DNA of 64,000 nucleotides from Phosphitispora fastidiosa (GTDB lineage: Bacteria > Bacillota > Thermincolia > Thermincolales > UBA2595), in the NCBI RefSeq assembly GCF_019008365.1, contig NZ_JAHHUL010000022.1, positions 1 through 64,000 of the forward strand, in the 5' to 3' direction. Every line of letters starts with the position of its first letter. The stretch's first letter is position 1. The notes below the pieces were generated by a model. That model had not been told where the DNA came from. It saw only the letters and a list, made by a program, of their open reading frames with translations, and searched no databases. The translations under genes and the position numbers were made by a program. Positions 10,006-18,242 of this stretch are shown piece after piece.

Positions 10006-11846
10006 AGGATTCTTACCTTATATTCTCTCAGCCAGATATCTGTCTGGATCAGGTAAGCGAATAGCTGCGGGCCTGTCATTAGCTGACCGAACCAGGGCCT
10101 GTCAAAGACATCTGCTTTTGCTGCAGCCATTTTCCTAATCTGTTTTATATTGATTAGATCAAGCAGGGGTGAAGCAGGGTCACTGATTCTGGTAAGTAAA
10201 GCGTCCCTGACAGCGATCAGGTAACCGGGATTATGGGTTTTCGGATATGGGCTCTTGCGGCGGTACAATACCTCTTGTGGGAGGATACCCTGAAGGGCGC
10301 GCCGCAGCAGGCCCTTTTCAATATTGTTACAGGTTTTCATCTTCCAGGGGACATTCCAGACATACTCAACTATCCTATGGTCACAGAAGGGTACCCGGAC
10401 CTCCAGTCCCGTGGCCATACTCATCCTGTCCTTGCGTTCCAAGAGAGTCTGCATAAACCAGTGAAAATTAAGGTAAAACATCTGACGCCTTTCTGCCTCA
10501 CGGGGGGACTCTCCCGGGAGGGGCGGGGTTGCGGCAGATGTTTCCCGGTAACGCCTTGCCATATATTCTGCGGGTTTTAACTGTGCTGTCAGTTCAGGGG
10601 CGAAAACCTTCATTTTTGTCGCAATTTTTGCCGACCAGGGGAAGGTGTCTGCTTGCAGATCTTGCGGGTTGTGATACCACGGGTAGCCCCCGAATATTTC
10701 ATCAGCACATTCTCCGGAGAGGGCCACTGTGTGCCTTTTTTTTATTTCACGGCAGAACAGGTAAAGGGAGGAATCGATATCGGCCATTCCGGGCAGGTCC
10801 CGTGCCGTTGTGGCCATACTGAGGGAGTCAACCAGATCCGGTGTGTCAAAGTATATAGAATTATGTGATGTATTGAGATGCTCTGAGACATACTGTACCC
10901 AGTCGGAGTCAGAATTGGGCTGGAACCTGCCGGGTTTGAAATGACGGTCGTTGTCGACATAGTCTATTGAATAGGTATTCAGGTTTTCCCTCCCTTCACT
11001 CAGGTACTGTTTCGCTGCCACAGCGGTGATGGCACTGGAATCAACTCCGCCCGACAGAAAGGTACAGACTGGGACATCGGAAACCAGCTGCCTCCTGATG
11101 GCATCAGTGACTAAATGACGGACTTTTGCTGCCGTTGTCTCCAGGTCATCTTCATGTGGTTTGCTCTCCAGTTCCCAGTATTTTTTAATCCAAGTACCTT
11201 TCCTGGCAAATAACAGGGAATGACCAGGTTTGAGTTCTTTGATACCACGGAATACACCATGACCCGGAGTCCGTGCCGGACCAAGGACAAGGACTTCCGC
11301 CAGGCCTTCTGTATCCAGCTCAGGGGAAATTTCGGGGTGAGCCAACAGGGCCTTTAGTTCTGAGCCGAACAGAAAGGAACGTCCTCGTTCCGTGTAAAAG
11401 AGAGGCTTCACACCCAGGCGGTCTCTGGCAAGGAACAGGCTTTGTTCTGCCTCATTCCAGATACCAAAGGCAAATATTCCGTTGAGCCGTTCCACACAGG
11501 CCGGTCCCCATTCAATATATGAGGTCAGCAGCACTTCGGTATCGGAATGTCCCCAAAAGATATGGCCGCGGGATACCAGTTCCCGGCGCAGTTCAGGGGT
11601 ATTATAGAGTTCACCGTTATAGACGATAACATATTCACGGTTTCCGCTCCTGCGGCTCATGGGCTGGCCTCCGCCGGCAGGGTCAATTACAGTCAGCCTG
11701 CGGTGTCCCAGAGCGGCCCTTGGGGACAGCCAATAACCTTCGGCATCGGGGCCGCGGCGGGCCAGGGTTTGTGTCATTGCTGTCAGGATCAGATTTTCTT
11801 TAGTCAGGTCTCTGTCCCAGTCTATCCAGCCGGTAATTCCACACAT
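10002..11846 (-). CDS. asnB: Asparagine synthase (glutamine-hydrolysing)
   Basis: The enzyme makes asparagine from aspartate, ATP and glutamine. The 614-residue protein starts MCGITGWID, so Cys2 becomes the N-terminal nucleophile of the class II glutaminase domain after Met removal. The ATP-pyrophosphatase motif SGGVDSS follows near residue 245. The ATG at 11846 has an AGGAGG site. An in-frame extension upstream would bury the catalytic cysteine and is rejected. It is the last gene on the pyrrolysine/methylamine strand but is separated by an 18-bp hairpin, so it may be expressed independently. Together with amtB and two glnA genes it reinforces the nitrogen theme. Confidence 0.93.
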   Translation of the reverse strand: MCGITGWIDWDRDLTKENLILTAMTQTLARRGPDAEGYWLSPRAALGHRRLTVIDPAGGGQPMSRRSGNREYVIVYNGELYNTPELRRELVSRGHIFWGHSDTEVLLTSYIEWGPACVERLNGIFAFGIWNEAEQSLFLARDRLGVKPLFYTERGRSFLFGSELKALLAHPEISPELDTEGLAEVLVLGPARTPGHGVFRGIKELKPGHSLLFARKGTWIKKYWELESKPHEDDLETTAAKVRHLVTDAIRRQLVSDVPVCTFLSGGVDSSAITAVAAKQYLSEGRENLNTYSIDYVDNDRHFKPGRFQPNSDSDWVQYVSEHLNTSHNSIYFDTPDLVDSLSMATTARDLPGMADIDSSLYLFCREIKKRHTVALSGECADEIFGGYPWYHNPQDLQADTFPWSAKIATKMKVFAPELTAQLKPAEYMARRYRETSAATPPLPGESPREAERRQMFYLNFHWFMQTLLERKDRMSMATGLEVRVPFCDHRIVEYVWNVPWKMKTCNNIEKGLLRRALQGILPQEVLYRRKSPYPKTHNPGYLIAVRDALLTRISDPASPLLDLINIKQIRKMAAAKADVFDRPWFGQLMTGPQLFAYLIQTDIWLREYKVRIL

Positions 11847-12070
11847 AAAATAATCCTCCTGTTTGCATATACTTTGTCCCAAAACAATGAGGCCACAGGG
11901 TATCTCCAATTACCCTGTGGCCTCATTGCCACCAGACCGGCACGGCGCTGTACCGGAGTTTTTGCTTCAGAGGTATTATATGACGTGTGCCGGGGAAAAG
12001 TGTCTGGAACACAATATTCAGGCAGCGTATCAGGGATATCTGCAATCATCTCAGAATTAAGTCTGGTCAT
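11822..12070 (-). pseudogene. pylD: Truncated pylD (pyrroline-carboxylate dehydrogenase-like, last step of pyrrolysine synthesis)
   Basis: PylD oxidises the PylC product to pyrrolysine and is normally about 260-270 residues. Here an ATG at 12070, with an AGGTGATGGCAGG site just after pylC, opens MTRLNSEMIADIPDTLPEY, which resembles a bacterial PylD N-terminus. After about 20 residues the similarity appears to end. The frame then runs through unrelated sequence and the 18-bp hairpin into the asnB start, with no nucleotide-binding domain or PylD C-terminus. The identification rests on position after pylC and this short N-terminus recalled from the family. An assembly deletion cannot be excluded. 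Confidence 0.6.
11885..11928 (-). terminator. Perfect 18-bp hairpin between the pylD stump and asnB
   Basis: CAATGAGGCCACAGGGTA (11885-11902) pairs perfectly with its inverse at 11911-11928 around an 8-base loop. Read on the minus strand it is followed by a short T tract (TTTTGGG). It could terminate pyl transcription before asnB, or be a palindromic scar left by the event that removed pylD. Confidence 0.55.
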
Positions 12071-12081
12071 CCTGCCATCAC

Positions 12082-13248
12082 CTAAATTTCTGCCGGAACC
12101 GGGTCCCGGAATACCTGTAGGTTATGTTCTGCCATCAGGCTTTTGAGAGCCTGGTGGCGCTTGATTTTTGCTTCTGTGAAATTTGGTGCGCTCGAAATTA
12201 AAGTAGCTGCCCATGCTTTCCTTTGGTCCTCGCTAAAATCAGTGATGACCTGGTCAAAACCGTAAAGATCTGGATGACATTCTAATGGTCCCGCTGATGC
12301 CATAATGTGTTCACCGGTCACTTCGAGAAGGTTTCCGGATACCCTGATGTGTTCGTATATTACGGTGCGTTTGGAAATTATATCAATGGCAGGGAGTTTT
12401 CCCTTTACAAGAATCTCTGCCAGTAATTCCACCATGTTGATTCCGGTGGAATGAAGCACTGCGGTTGGGGTTTGACTGGGCAGGCGGGCATCAATCTCAA
12501 TTACTTTGGGAATGTCATTGTCTACCATCACTTCCACATCCATAATCCCGGTCAGGTGCAGGGACTCGGCCAAATTACAGCCGATGCGCCGGAGCTCGGC
12601 AGAGACCTGGGGATCAACCAGTTTTCCGGCCAGGACTCTCTTACAGTCATAATCGGGGTCAAACTCCAGTTCGGTTACCTGAAGCGCCAGGGGCTCCCCG
12701 TTTAACGCGGCGACCTCCAAAGACAGGGAAGGGCCGTGAACAAACTCCTCAACTACCGGGTTGCCCGGTTGTGATCCCAGTTTCATGAGAAGCTTTTTTA
12801 ACTCTCGCTCGGTGTTTATGGTCCTTACACCGGTGCTGCCGCTTCCATTAGAAGGTTTAAGAATTGCCGGGAAACGACAATTTGGCCATTTTGCCGGTAC
12901 CGGGATATTCAATGACTGAAAAAATGCGTTGGAGGTTAGTTTGGAAGAGGAGACGGCATATGCCCTCCGGTCAAAGGCCAGGGGACGGTCAATTTCAAGG
13001 GCCAGCTGGTGTACCTTGGCCAGGGTCAGGATGTCTTCATTGGCGGGAATTATCAGGTCCACAGACCGCAACAGTTCACCGGTACGCCTATAATTGTTTA
13101 TTACATCCAGTACTATAAACTCGTCAGCCAATGATGCTCCGGGGACCTCGGGATTTCTGTCAATGAGCAGGGTTTGGTATCCTGCCTGTTTAGCCAGATA
13201 GGCAGATTCAGTTCCCTGCAGCCGTCCTCCAATAATGCCGACTTTCAT
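12082..13248 (-). CDS. pylC: PylC, 3-methylornithine--L-lysine ligase
   Basis: PylC joins (3R)-3-methyl-D-ornithine to the epsilon amine of lysine, the second step of pyrrolysine synthesis. The 388-residue protein has the N-terminal GIIGGRLQGTESAYLAKQAG nucleotide-binding loop and an ATP-grasp fold (AILKPSNGSGSTGV, then VIEIDARLPSQTP, the metal- and ATP-binding strand). The ATG at 13248 has an AAGGAGGGG site. It overlaps the pylB end by 41 bases. It ends in TAG, but suppression would add only a few residues before a TGA. The gene looks intact although both pylSc and pylD beside it are broken. Confidence 0.93.
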   Translation of the reverse strand: MKVGIIGGRLQGTESAYLAKQAGYQTLLIDRNPEVPGASLADEFIVLDVINNYRRTGELLRSVDLIIPANEDILTLAKVHQLALEIDRPLAFDRRAYAVSSSKLTSNAFFQSLNIPVPAKWPNCRFPAILKPSNGSGSTGVRTINTERELKKLLMKLGSQPGNPVVEEFVHGPSLSLEVAALNGEPLALQVTELEFDPDYDCKRVLAGKLVDPQVSAELRRIGCNLAESLHLTGIMDVEVMVDNDIPKVIEIDARLPSQTPTAVLHSTGINMVELLAEILVKGKLPAIDIISKRTVIYEHIRVSGNLLEVTGEHIMASAGPLECHPDLYGFDQVITDFSEDQRKAWAATLISSAPNFTEAKIKRHQALKSLMAEHNLQVFRDPVPAEI

Positions 13249-14323
13249 TAACAACCCCTCCTTTCTGATGTGGCTCCGGTTTTTGCGCCAACAGCCAGTC
13301 CTGGTATTCCTGTAGGGAAGCTCTCTTTAGGCCTAATTCTGTTAAAACCCTGGTGACTCCGGATGCAGTGCGGAAACCTGCTTCGATATCGAGAGAGCTT
13401 TGTGAAACTCCGGCCAGGCCTGTCCGGGGCGGGATAATCGATGTGACCACATTGGCGCCTGCCTCCAGGCGCTTTTTCAATCCTGTAATCCCTTCAATAT
13501 CCAGGGAAGCCGGAATCAGGACATTTCCCAGGGCGAGACGCATCACCGCTATTGAGAGGAGTTCCTTTAGCTGTGGCGGGGGACTCTGTCCTGCCAGGGG
13601 GGTCCCCCGCTGGGGGACCAGGCTCATGACCCGGGCCTGGTGGACTCCTAAATTCTGCATGGTTAAAATAGATGTGGCAATATCGGTAAAATCTTCACCC
13701 ACACCCAGCAATATGCCTTCCTCAATGAAAAACCCAAGCCTTTTCGCCAGCAGTTTGGCGGACATCCGATGCTCATATTCCTGCTGCAGGCGGAGCTTTT
13801 TGTATAGGTTTTGGTTATGGGTTTCCTGATACAGGGCGTACCAGTCGGCACCCGCCTGTTTCAATTCATAGAGTGACCCGGCAGGGACTAACCCAGGGGA
13901 AACCATTACCGGCAGGTCACTGTTTTCTTTCACCTCCCTGACCAGCCTGGTAAGCTCATTGTACCCATCAGGGTTATGGAAAAGGGGGTCTTCACCCATT
14001 GTCAGGTCAATCAGGTGAACCCCGGATTCAGCCAGTTCACCTGCTATCCGAACCGTTTCGCCAATACTCTTGCGATAACGGGGACTTTCAGAGTTAGTCA
14101 TGCGGTAATAACAAAAACTGCAGTTATTCTTGCAGTAGGTGGAAAAATATATGAATCCATATAGGAAGACCTTGTCCTGGAAGTGTTTTGCCCGGACTTC
14201 GCGTGCCGCCGCAAAGACCCTGGTATAGTCGGCTTCCTTATTCAAAGTCAGCAGGAACATGATTTCATTGTAGGTAAGGGGTTGAGCATTAATGGCTTTT
14301 TGCAGTATCGTGTCAAGGTTCAT
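13208..14323 (-). CDS. pylB: PylB, methylornithine synthase (radical SAM)
   Basis: PylB rearranges L-lysine to 3-methylornithine, the first step of pyrrolysine synthesis. The 371-residue protein carries the radical SAM cluster cysteines at 64, 68 and 71 within STYCKNNCSFCYYR, followed by LTMGEDPLF and the TIM-barrel motifs SLVPQRGTPL and PASLDIEG. The ATG at 14323 is preceded by GGGAGGAAG. A longer frame upstream to 14581 overlaps the pylSc remnant and is not coding. Full length and motif content argue that it is intact. Confidence 0.94.
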   Translation of the reverse strand: MNLDTILQKAINAQPLTYNEIMFLLTLNKEADYTRVFAAAREVRAKHFQDKVFLYGFIYFSTYCKNNCSFCYYRMTNSESPRYRKSIGETVRIAGELAESGVHLIDLTMGEDPLFHNPDGYNELTRLVREVKENSDLPVMVSPGLVPAGSLYELKQAGADWYALYQETHNQNLYKKLRLQQEYEHRMSAKLLAKRLGFFIEEGILLGVGEDFTDIATSILTMQNLGVHQARVMSLVPQRGTPLAGQSPPPQLKELLSIAVMRLALGNVLIPASLDIEGITGLKKRLEAGANVVTSIIPPRTGLAGVSQSSLDIEAGFRTASGVTRVLTELGLKRASLQEYQDWLLAQKPEPHQKGGVVNESRHYWRTAAGN

Positions 14324-14355
14324 TATATCTTCCTCCCGTTTATATGTTTGCCCTG

Positions 14356-14502
14356 TTATATGTTCAGCCTGGCCCCACCAAGGTAAACAAGGCTGCGACC
14401 GGCCCGCCTGATCTGAGAAAATCCTTCTTTGGCCATGACGAGTCGTTCCAGTCCAAAGCCAACTCCAACCCATGGTTCGGTAACTTCCCAATTGTTGTCC
14501 AA
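14356..14502 (-). pseudogene. pylSc: C-terminal remnant of pylSc (pyrrolysyl-tRNA synthetase catalytic subunit)
   Basis: Directly after the pylSn stop codon, in the same frame, 48 codons read LDNNWEVTEPWVGV, GFGLERLVMAKEGF (class II synthetase motif 3) and end in GGARLNI followed by TAA. This matches the last 48 or so residues of pyrrolysyl-tRNA synthetase catalytic domains, whose usual bacterial form is about 280-290 residues. About 230 N-terminal residues, including motifs 1 and 2 and the amino acid pocket, are absent. There is no start codon or ribosome site of its own. The deletion joins the pylSn stop to codon position about -48 of pylSc. Confidence 0.85.
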
Positions 14503-14778
14503 CTATAGAAATTTTGTCTGCGAGTATTTCTCTAACTTCCATTCCGGGACACGGCATTTGGGACATGCTCCGGCATACCACTTGTTCCTCAGCCAGCGGG
14601 CCACCCTGCTGTGGCGGGAGTTCCTGATTTTAATCTGCTGCCCACAGTGAGTAATCAGTTCAATATAGGCTCCTTTTATTTTGACTGATTTAACTCCATG
14701 CAGGATACCGTTCAGGGACGGCCATAGTTTTATTTTTTGAATTATCTCTCCGGGCGGTTGGTGTTTCCTGATACTCAT
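14503..14778 (-). CDS. pylSn: PylSn, tRNA-Pyl-binding N-terminal subunit of pyrrolysyl-tRNA synthetase
   Basis: In bacteria the tRNA-binding N-terminal domain of PylRS is a separate protein, PylSn. The 91-residue product has the conserved IKLWPSLNGILHGVKS, a likely zinc site formed by H27, C45, C72 and C75 (THCG and CPKC), and the basic surface SRVARWLRNKW. The ATG at 14778 has a GGAGGTGAACAG site, and an upstream in-frame start at 14820 lacks one. It ends in TAG after KYSQTKFL, where bacterial PylSn usually ends. If the amber codon were suppressed it would fuse in frame to the pylSc remnant. Confidence 0.9.
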   Translation of the reverse strand: MSIRKHQPPGEIIQKIKLWPSLNGILHGVKSVKIKGAYIELITHCGQQIKIRNSRHSRVARWLRNKWYAGACPKCRVPEWKLEKYSQTKFL

Positions 14779-14886
14779 TATCTGTTCACCTCCAGTGAGT
14801 GAGGGGCATTGGTCAGCCACCTCACCGGCAGGCGCCGGGATACTGACGAAGTCAGATAACTCCCGGCCTGCCGGCCGGTAAACCGG

Positions 14887-16278
14887 CTATTTATTCCGCC
14901 AGTAATCCAGGCCTAAATCAGTGAGGATTTTAACTGCTTCATCGTATACCCTGAGGTACTCGTCAGTCGGGGTAAGTTTCATGACATCATAGCATTCCTC
15001 AAAGGGCTTGCCCTTCGGCGCTGTTTTATAGTCTTTTTCATACAGAGCGACAAGTTTGTCCAGAATCACATTAACCTTTTCAGTTTCCATTCCGGCTACA
15101 GCCCGTGCTGCTTCGGCCATCATTCTGGCTTCCAGTCCGGTGGTATAATTGGTGGCCACTCCTTTTGCAGAGGCTACGCCGGAAACAATTTCACGCCCGC
15201 TGGCGGTATCCGTAATGGCCTGGGCCGCTGTTTCCAGCAGACACATTACGGTACAGGGGCCGGCCATGGTGTAATACTGATTACCCAGCATCAGATGGGT
15301 ATTGGCTTCAATTGCCATGGCGCAGTGGCCTGCCACTGCCAGAGCCTCTCTAGCGGTGGTTATGCCCCAACGCACATGGATGGGACCATCCAAATGCCAG
15401 GTTGCCTGTGTCATCACAAAGGCATTGATAGTGGTGGCCACGTCAACAATGGTAGTCTCTTCGAGACCACCGGCGTAACCGCCGTAAATCGGCATCTGTT
15501 CACACATGATGACATTCCCGGCCAGTATGTAATGAGCACAGAAGGTTAACGCACCTACGTCAATCTTCAACTCATTCAGCTGGGATACCTCATGGCTGTC
15601 AGATGGCCGCATGCCACCCGGGAAATCTGCTGCGATTACCCCGGCGGCTGAAAGTGAGGTTTCGTTCCCCTACAAGGCCATGCCCGGGCGGCCTGCTCTT
15701 AATTGAGCTGCCCGGACCATAATAGCTTCCGATTTAACGGCAGCTATCTCCCATGGGCTATTGGGAACCGGGTCATGCCCATTGATGGTCTGCAGTACAC
15801 CGTCTACAATGGTATCTACCAGTGGTTCCTGGGCATATGACTCGTGAACCTGAATGAAATAGTTTTCGGAAACAGGAGCACCTGTCGGGCCGCCTTGAAT
15901 GACGGGTGGGGTGGCATCGGTGTATTTCCTTCCGGCCAGCTCCACTGCATCTTTACCTTCACCAAGGATAGCCCTGGAGGGAGCGGCATTGATTGAAGCC
16001 AGCACCTCTTCTTCGGTATATTTGATAACCCGGCCGGTATCAATACAGTAAATCCCGCATTCCACCAGCATTTCCAAACCGGCCTTAAAAAGGTTGTTAA
16101 TCAGGGTCTTATCCGTGGGAATGATCATTTTTTTGTCCATTTTGATGCCGTATTTTTCCTTAAGCCGGGTCGCAGTTTGAGGGATTGTTTTATAGTCCCA
16201 TTCTTTCTCTGCGACCTTGGGGCCGGTTTTAGCCCGGTCAAAAACGTCAAAAACGGTTACCTTTTTTGCTAATGCCAT
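14887..16278 (-). CDS. mtmB: MtmB, monomethylamine:corrinoid methyltransferase with in-frame UAG (pyrrolysine)
   Basis: MtmB moves the methyl group of monomethylamine to the corrinoid protein and releases ammonium. The two frames at 16278-15670 and below are one gene. Codon 203 is TAG (15670-15672) and reads GRPGMAL-O-GNETSLSAAG, the active-site context known from archaeal MtmB, where residue 202 is pyrrolysine. With readthrough the protein has 463 residues, close to the usual 458, and retains VIQGGPTGAPVSE, DSHEVSQLNELKID and SGREIVSGVASAKG. Without readthrough a 202-residue fragment results. The ATG at 16278 has a GAGGAGGTAAC site. Function depends on pyrrolysine supply, which the broken pylSc and pylD next door put in doubt. 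Confidence 0.95.
15670..15672 (-). other. In-frame UAG decoded as pyrrolysine in mtmB
   Basis: TAG at codon 203 of mtmB is flanked on both sides by sequence typical of the methyltransferase active site, so this is a recoded codon and not a nonsense mutation. Elsewhere in the window TAG is an ordinary stop codon (amtB, thiL, the desulfoferrodoxin gene, an Rrf2 gene), so no genome-wide avoidance is evident. Confidence 0.92.
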
Positions 16279-16304
16279 GTTCTGTTACCTCCTCTCAAAT
16301 GATA

Positions 16305-16952
16305 TTAACTGACCAGTTTCCTGGCCTGTTTGATGGCCTCGGCTGCATTTTCGGCGTACCCGTCGGCGCCAATCTGGTCTACCCATTCCTGGGTTACCGG
16401 GGCGCCGCCGAAGAGGCATTTAACCCCGGCCCTAATACCTTCTTCGCCCAATGATGCCAAGATGTCCCGCTGGGCAGGCATTGTAGTGGTCATCAGGGCT
16501 GAACCGGCAATAATGTCCACATTAAGCTCTTTGGCCTTAGCCACGACTTCGTCAACCGGGATGTCCCGGCCCAGGTCAATAACTTCAAAGCCGCTGGCGG
16601 CAAGCATGGTTTTGACAATATTCTTGCCAACGTCATGGATATCCCCCTGTACCGTGTGTATGAGAACTTTACCCAGTGAGGCTTTATTTTTTTCTTCCAC
16701 TGAAATGGTGGAAGTCAGTACATTCACTGCGGTTTCAAAGGCTTCAGCAGCAAGCAGAATCTGGGGTACGAAGATTTCACCTTCATCGAATAATTCACTG
16801 ATGGTATTCATTCCCTGGGAAAGACCCTGTTGAATAGCTTCAATGGGATCCAGGCCTGCTGCCAGAGCTTCTTTTGCAGCTGCTTCGGCCTGACCGGCAT
16901 CAAACTCTTCGATGGATTTTTGCAGTTTACTTAAGATGTTGTCTTTACTCAT
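16305..16952 (-). CDS. mtmC: MtmC-type corrinoid protein
   Basis: This protein carries the methyl group on cobalt between MtmB and the second methyltransferase. The 215-residue protein has the B12-binding cap domain (about 1-90) and a Rossmann domain with the cobalt lower-ligand motif GDIHDVGKNI (His106), then GSALMTTTM and FGGAPV. The ATG at 16952 has a GGAGGTG site. A GTG nine bases upstream is less likely. Its start overlaps the end of the MtbA-like gene (ATGAGTAA), suggesting coupled translation. Position next to mtmB suggests specificity for monomethylamine. Confidence 0.9.
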   Translation of the reverse strand: MSKDNILSKLQKSIEEFDAGQAEAAAKEALAAGLDPIEAIQQGLSQGMNTISELFDEGEIFVPQILLAAEAFETAVNVLTSTISVEEKNKASLGKVLIHTVQGDIHDVGKNIVKTMLAASGFEVIDLGRDIPVDEVVAKAKELNVDIIAGSALMTTTMPAQRDILASLGEEGIRAGVKCLFGGAPVTQEWVDQIGADGYAENAAEAIKQARKLVS

Positions 16953-17997
16953 TTGTGTCACCTCCTTTCATTCCCGGCTTGATCTCTCGGGCAGCTGCCA
17001 CCATTGCCAGAAGATTACCGGTGGTAGTGGCGGGGGGGACGGCACAGCCGGGTGAGATTAGAGCTACACCATCCTGATACCCTTTTAGTACTTCCCCGGC
17101 GACAGCTTCCGGGGTCCCCTGAAAGAGGGTCTTTACAGGGTCAATGGCGCCGATAATGGGTACTTTAATGCCTTCCTCCCTGAACTTGCCAAGAGCGCCG
17201 GGAATATCAACGGTATGCTCAACACTGATGGCAGCAGCGCCTGTTTTGGCGATATCCGGCATCAGGGCATCCAGTTTGCCGCAGATGTGTATAATAGTAG
17301 GTGCTTTAATTTGTTCGATTTGCATTTTCTGATAAGGAACCGCCAGTTCCCGAAAAATCTTCGGGCTGATCATATCAAGGGAGGCCATCATGTCTTCCAC
17401 TACAATTACATCGGCCCCGGCCTCGATAAGTGCATTGGCCAGAACTGTGCCGGCTTTTTCGGCGAATTCAATATATGGCCTGACTGCATCAGGTGTTTTA
17501 AAACTTGCCATCAGCAGTTCCGTTATTCCCAACAGACTTGTGGCAATGCTGAAGGGGCCGATGACACCGGCCATTACCACCACCTGATCACCTATATTTT
17601 CCTTAAGCAGTTTAACTGCCTTGATTAGCTCAGGAATTCGGCCGCGCTCCAAAAAATCCGCGGGGAATTGGGGGCGATCGCCGATTTTCAATGGGTGAAC
17701 ATTAATACTGGGTAAGTTCGTCTTGCCACCGTCTTTCAGACCGGATCCAAGGGCTTCGGCCTCAAAGGTTTGGCAGTAGGGAACCCGGACGGCGTCCAGC
17801 CCCAAAATGGAATAGCCGCCGGCTGCCAGGGCTGCCATTTTGATACCGTCATTATGTGCTTCCGGCCACCCGACCCCCAGTTTTTCCATTTGTTCATACG
17901 TAGCATGCTGGTTAACACAGATAACAGGTAAACAATCTGTTTCTTCACCCCGGAGAGCTGCTAAAACCCTTTCCCGGGAAGTCATTTCCAAAGCCAT
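16945..17997 (-). CDS. MtbA/MtaA-like methylcobamide methyltransferase
   Basis: The 350-residue protein belongs to the uroporphyrinogen decarboxylase-like family that takes methyl from a corrinoid protein. The zinc ligands typical of MtbA/MtaA are visible: His237 and Cys239 (HICG) and Cys318 (SPGCAVPP). In methanogens the acceptor is coenzyme M. In a Firmicute it is more likely tetrahydrofolate, as in the related MtgA, but the sequence alone does not decide this. The ATG has a GGAGGTAG site and lies only 35 bases downstream of tRNA-Pyl, so the tRNA is probably cut from the leader of the operon mRNA. Confidence 0.88.
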   Translation of the reverse strand: MALEMTSRERVLAALRGEETDCLPVICVNQHATYEQMEKLGVGWPEAHNDGIKMAALAAGGYSILGLDAVRVPYCQTFEAEALGSGLKDGGKTNLPSINVHPLKIGDRPQFPADFLERGRIPELIKAVKLLKENIGDQVVVMAGVIGPFSIATSLLGITELLMASFKTPDAVRPYIEFAEKAGTVLANALIEAGADVIVVEDMMASLDMISPKIFRELAVPYQKMQIEQIKAPTIIHICGKLDALMPDIAKTGAAAISVEHTVDIPGALGKFREEGIKVPIIGAIDPVKTLFQGTPEAVAGEVLKGYQDGVALISPGCAVPPATTTGNLLAMVAAAREIKPGMKGGDTNE

Positions 17998-18032
17998 TTT
18001 GATCTACCTCCTGTTAAATAAAATTTTTTAAT

Positions 18033-18104
18033 TGGAGGAGAGTCCGGGAGTCCAACCCGGCTGCACAGATTTAGAGTCTGTGTGGTCCTGCCGACCAACC
18101 CTCC
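18033..18104 (-). tRNA. pylT: tRNA-Pyl (anticodon CUA)
   Basis: The 72-base transcript folds with a 7-bp acceptor stem (GGAGGGU/ACUCUCC, one G-U pair), one base before a 4-bp D stem with a 5-base D loop, a 6-bp anticodon stem (CACAGA/UCUGUG), the loop CUCUAAA with CUA at 18072-18074, a 3-base variable loop and a T arm CCGGG-UUGGACU-CCCGG. The short D loop, 6-bp anticodon stem and 3-base variable loop are all tRNA-Pyl signatures. CCA is encoded. The discriminator base is U, where the tRNA-Pyl molecules I know have G. The tRNA heads the mtm-pyl operon. Confidence 0.95.
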
Positions 18105-18156
18105 GTGTTAATAGTATTAATTCCGAATAACTTTTAGTTGGGAATTAAGATAAAAT

Positions 18157-18193
18157 GCCCTAATGATAGAGAATATCTCTCCGTCATTAGGGC
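18157..18193 (-). terminator. Hairpin between the ANTAR leader and tRNA-Pyl
   Basis: GCCCTAATGA (18157-18166) pairs with TCATTAGGGC (18184-18193), with a second short stem GAGA/TCTC inside. On the minus strand it is followed by ATTTTATCTT, a weak T tract. It could be a second attenuator, an RNA processing signal for tRNA-Pyl, or a protein-binding palindrome. Confidence 0.4.
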
Positions 18194-18242
18194 TGCAGCG
18201 CCCGGGGTTATACACCATTGTAACCTGATGTCAGTAAGAAAA

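Noticed and set aside
13208-14581. PylB frame extended to a start at 14581 (86 extra residues)
   Set aside because: The extension passes through the pylSc remnant in another frame and has no ribosome site. The ATG at 14323 has GGGAGGAAG and gives the normal PylB N-terminus.
14356-14778. A functional one-piece PylS made by amber readthrough of pylSn into the remnant
   Set aside because: The joined product would lack class II motifs 1 and 2 and the amino acid pocket, so it could not charge tRNA.
15670-15672. Nonsense mutation splitting mtmB into two genes
   Set aside because: The TAG lies exactly at the known pyrrolysine position and the flanking sequence is typical of the family on both sides, with tRNA-Pyl in the same operon.
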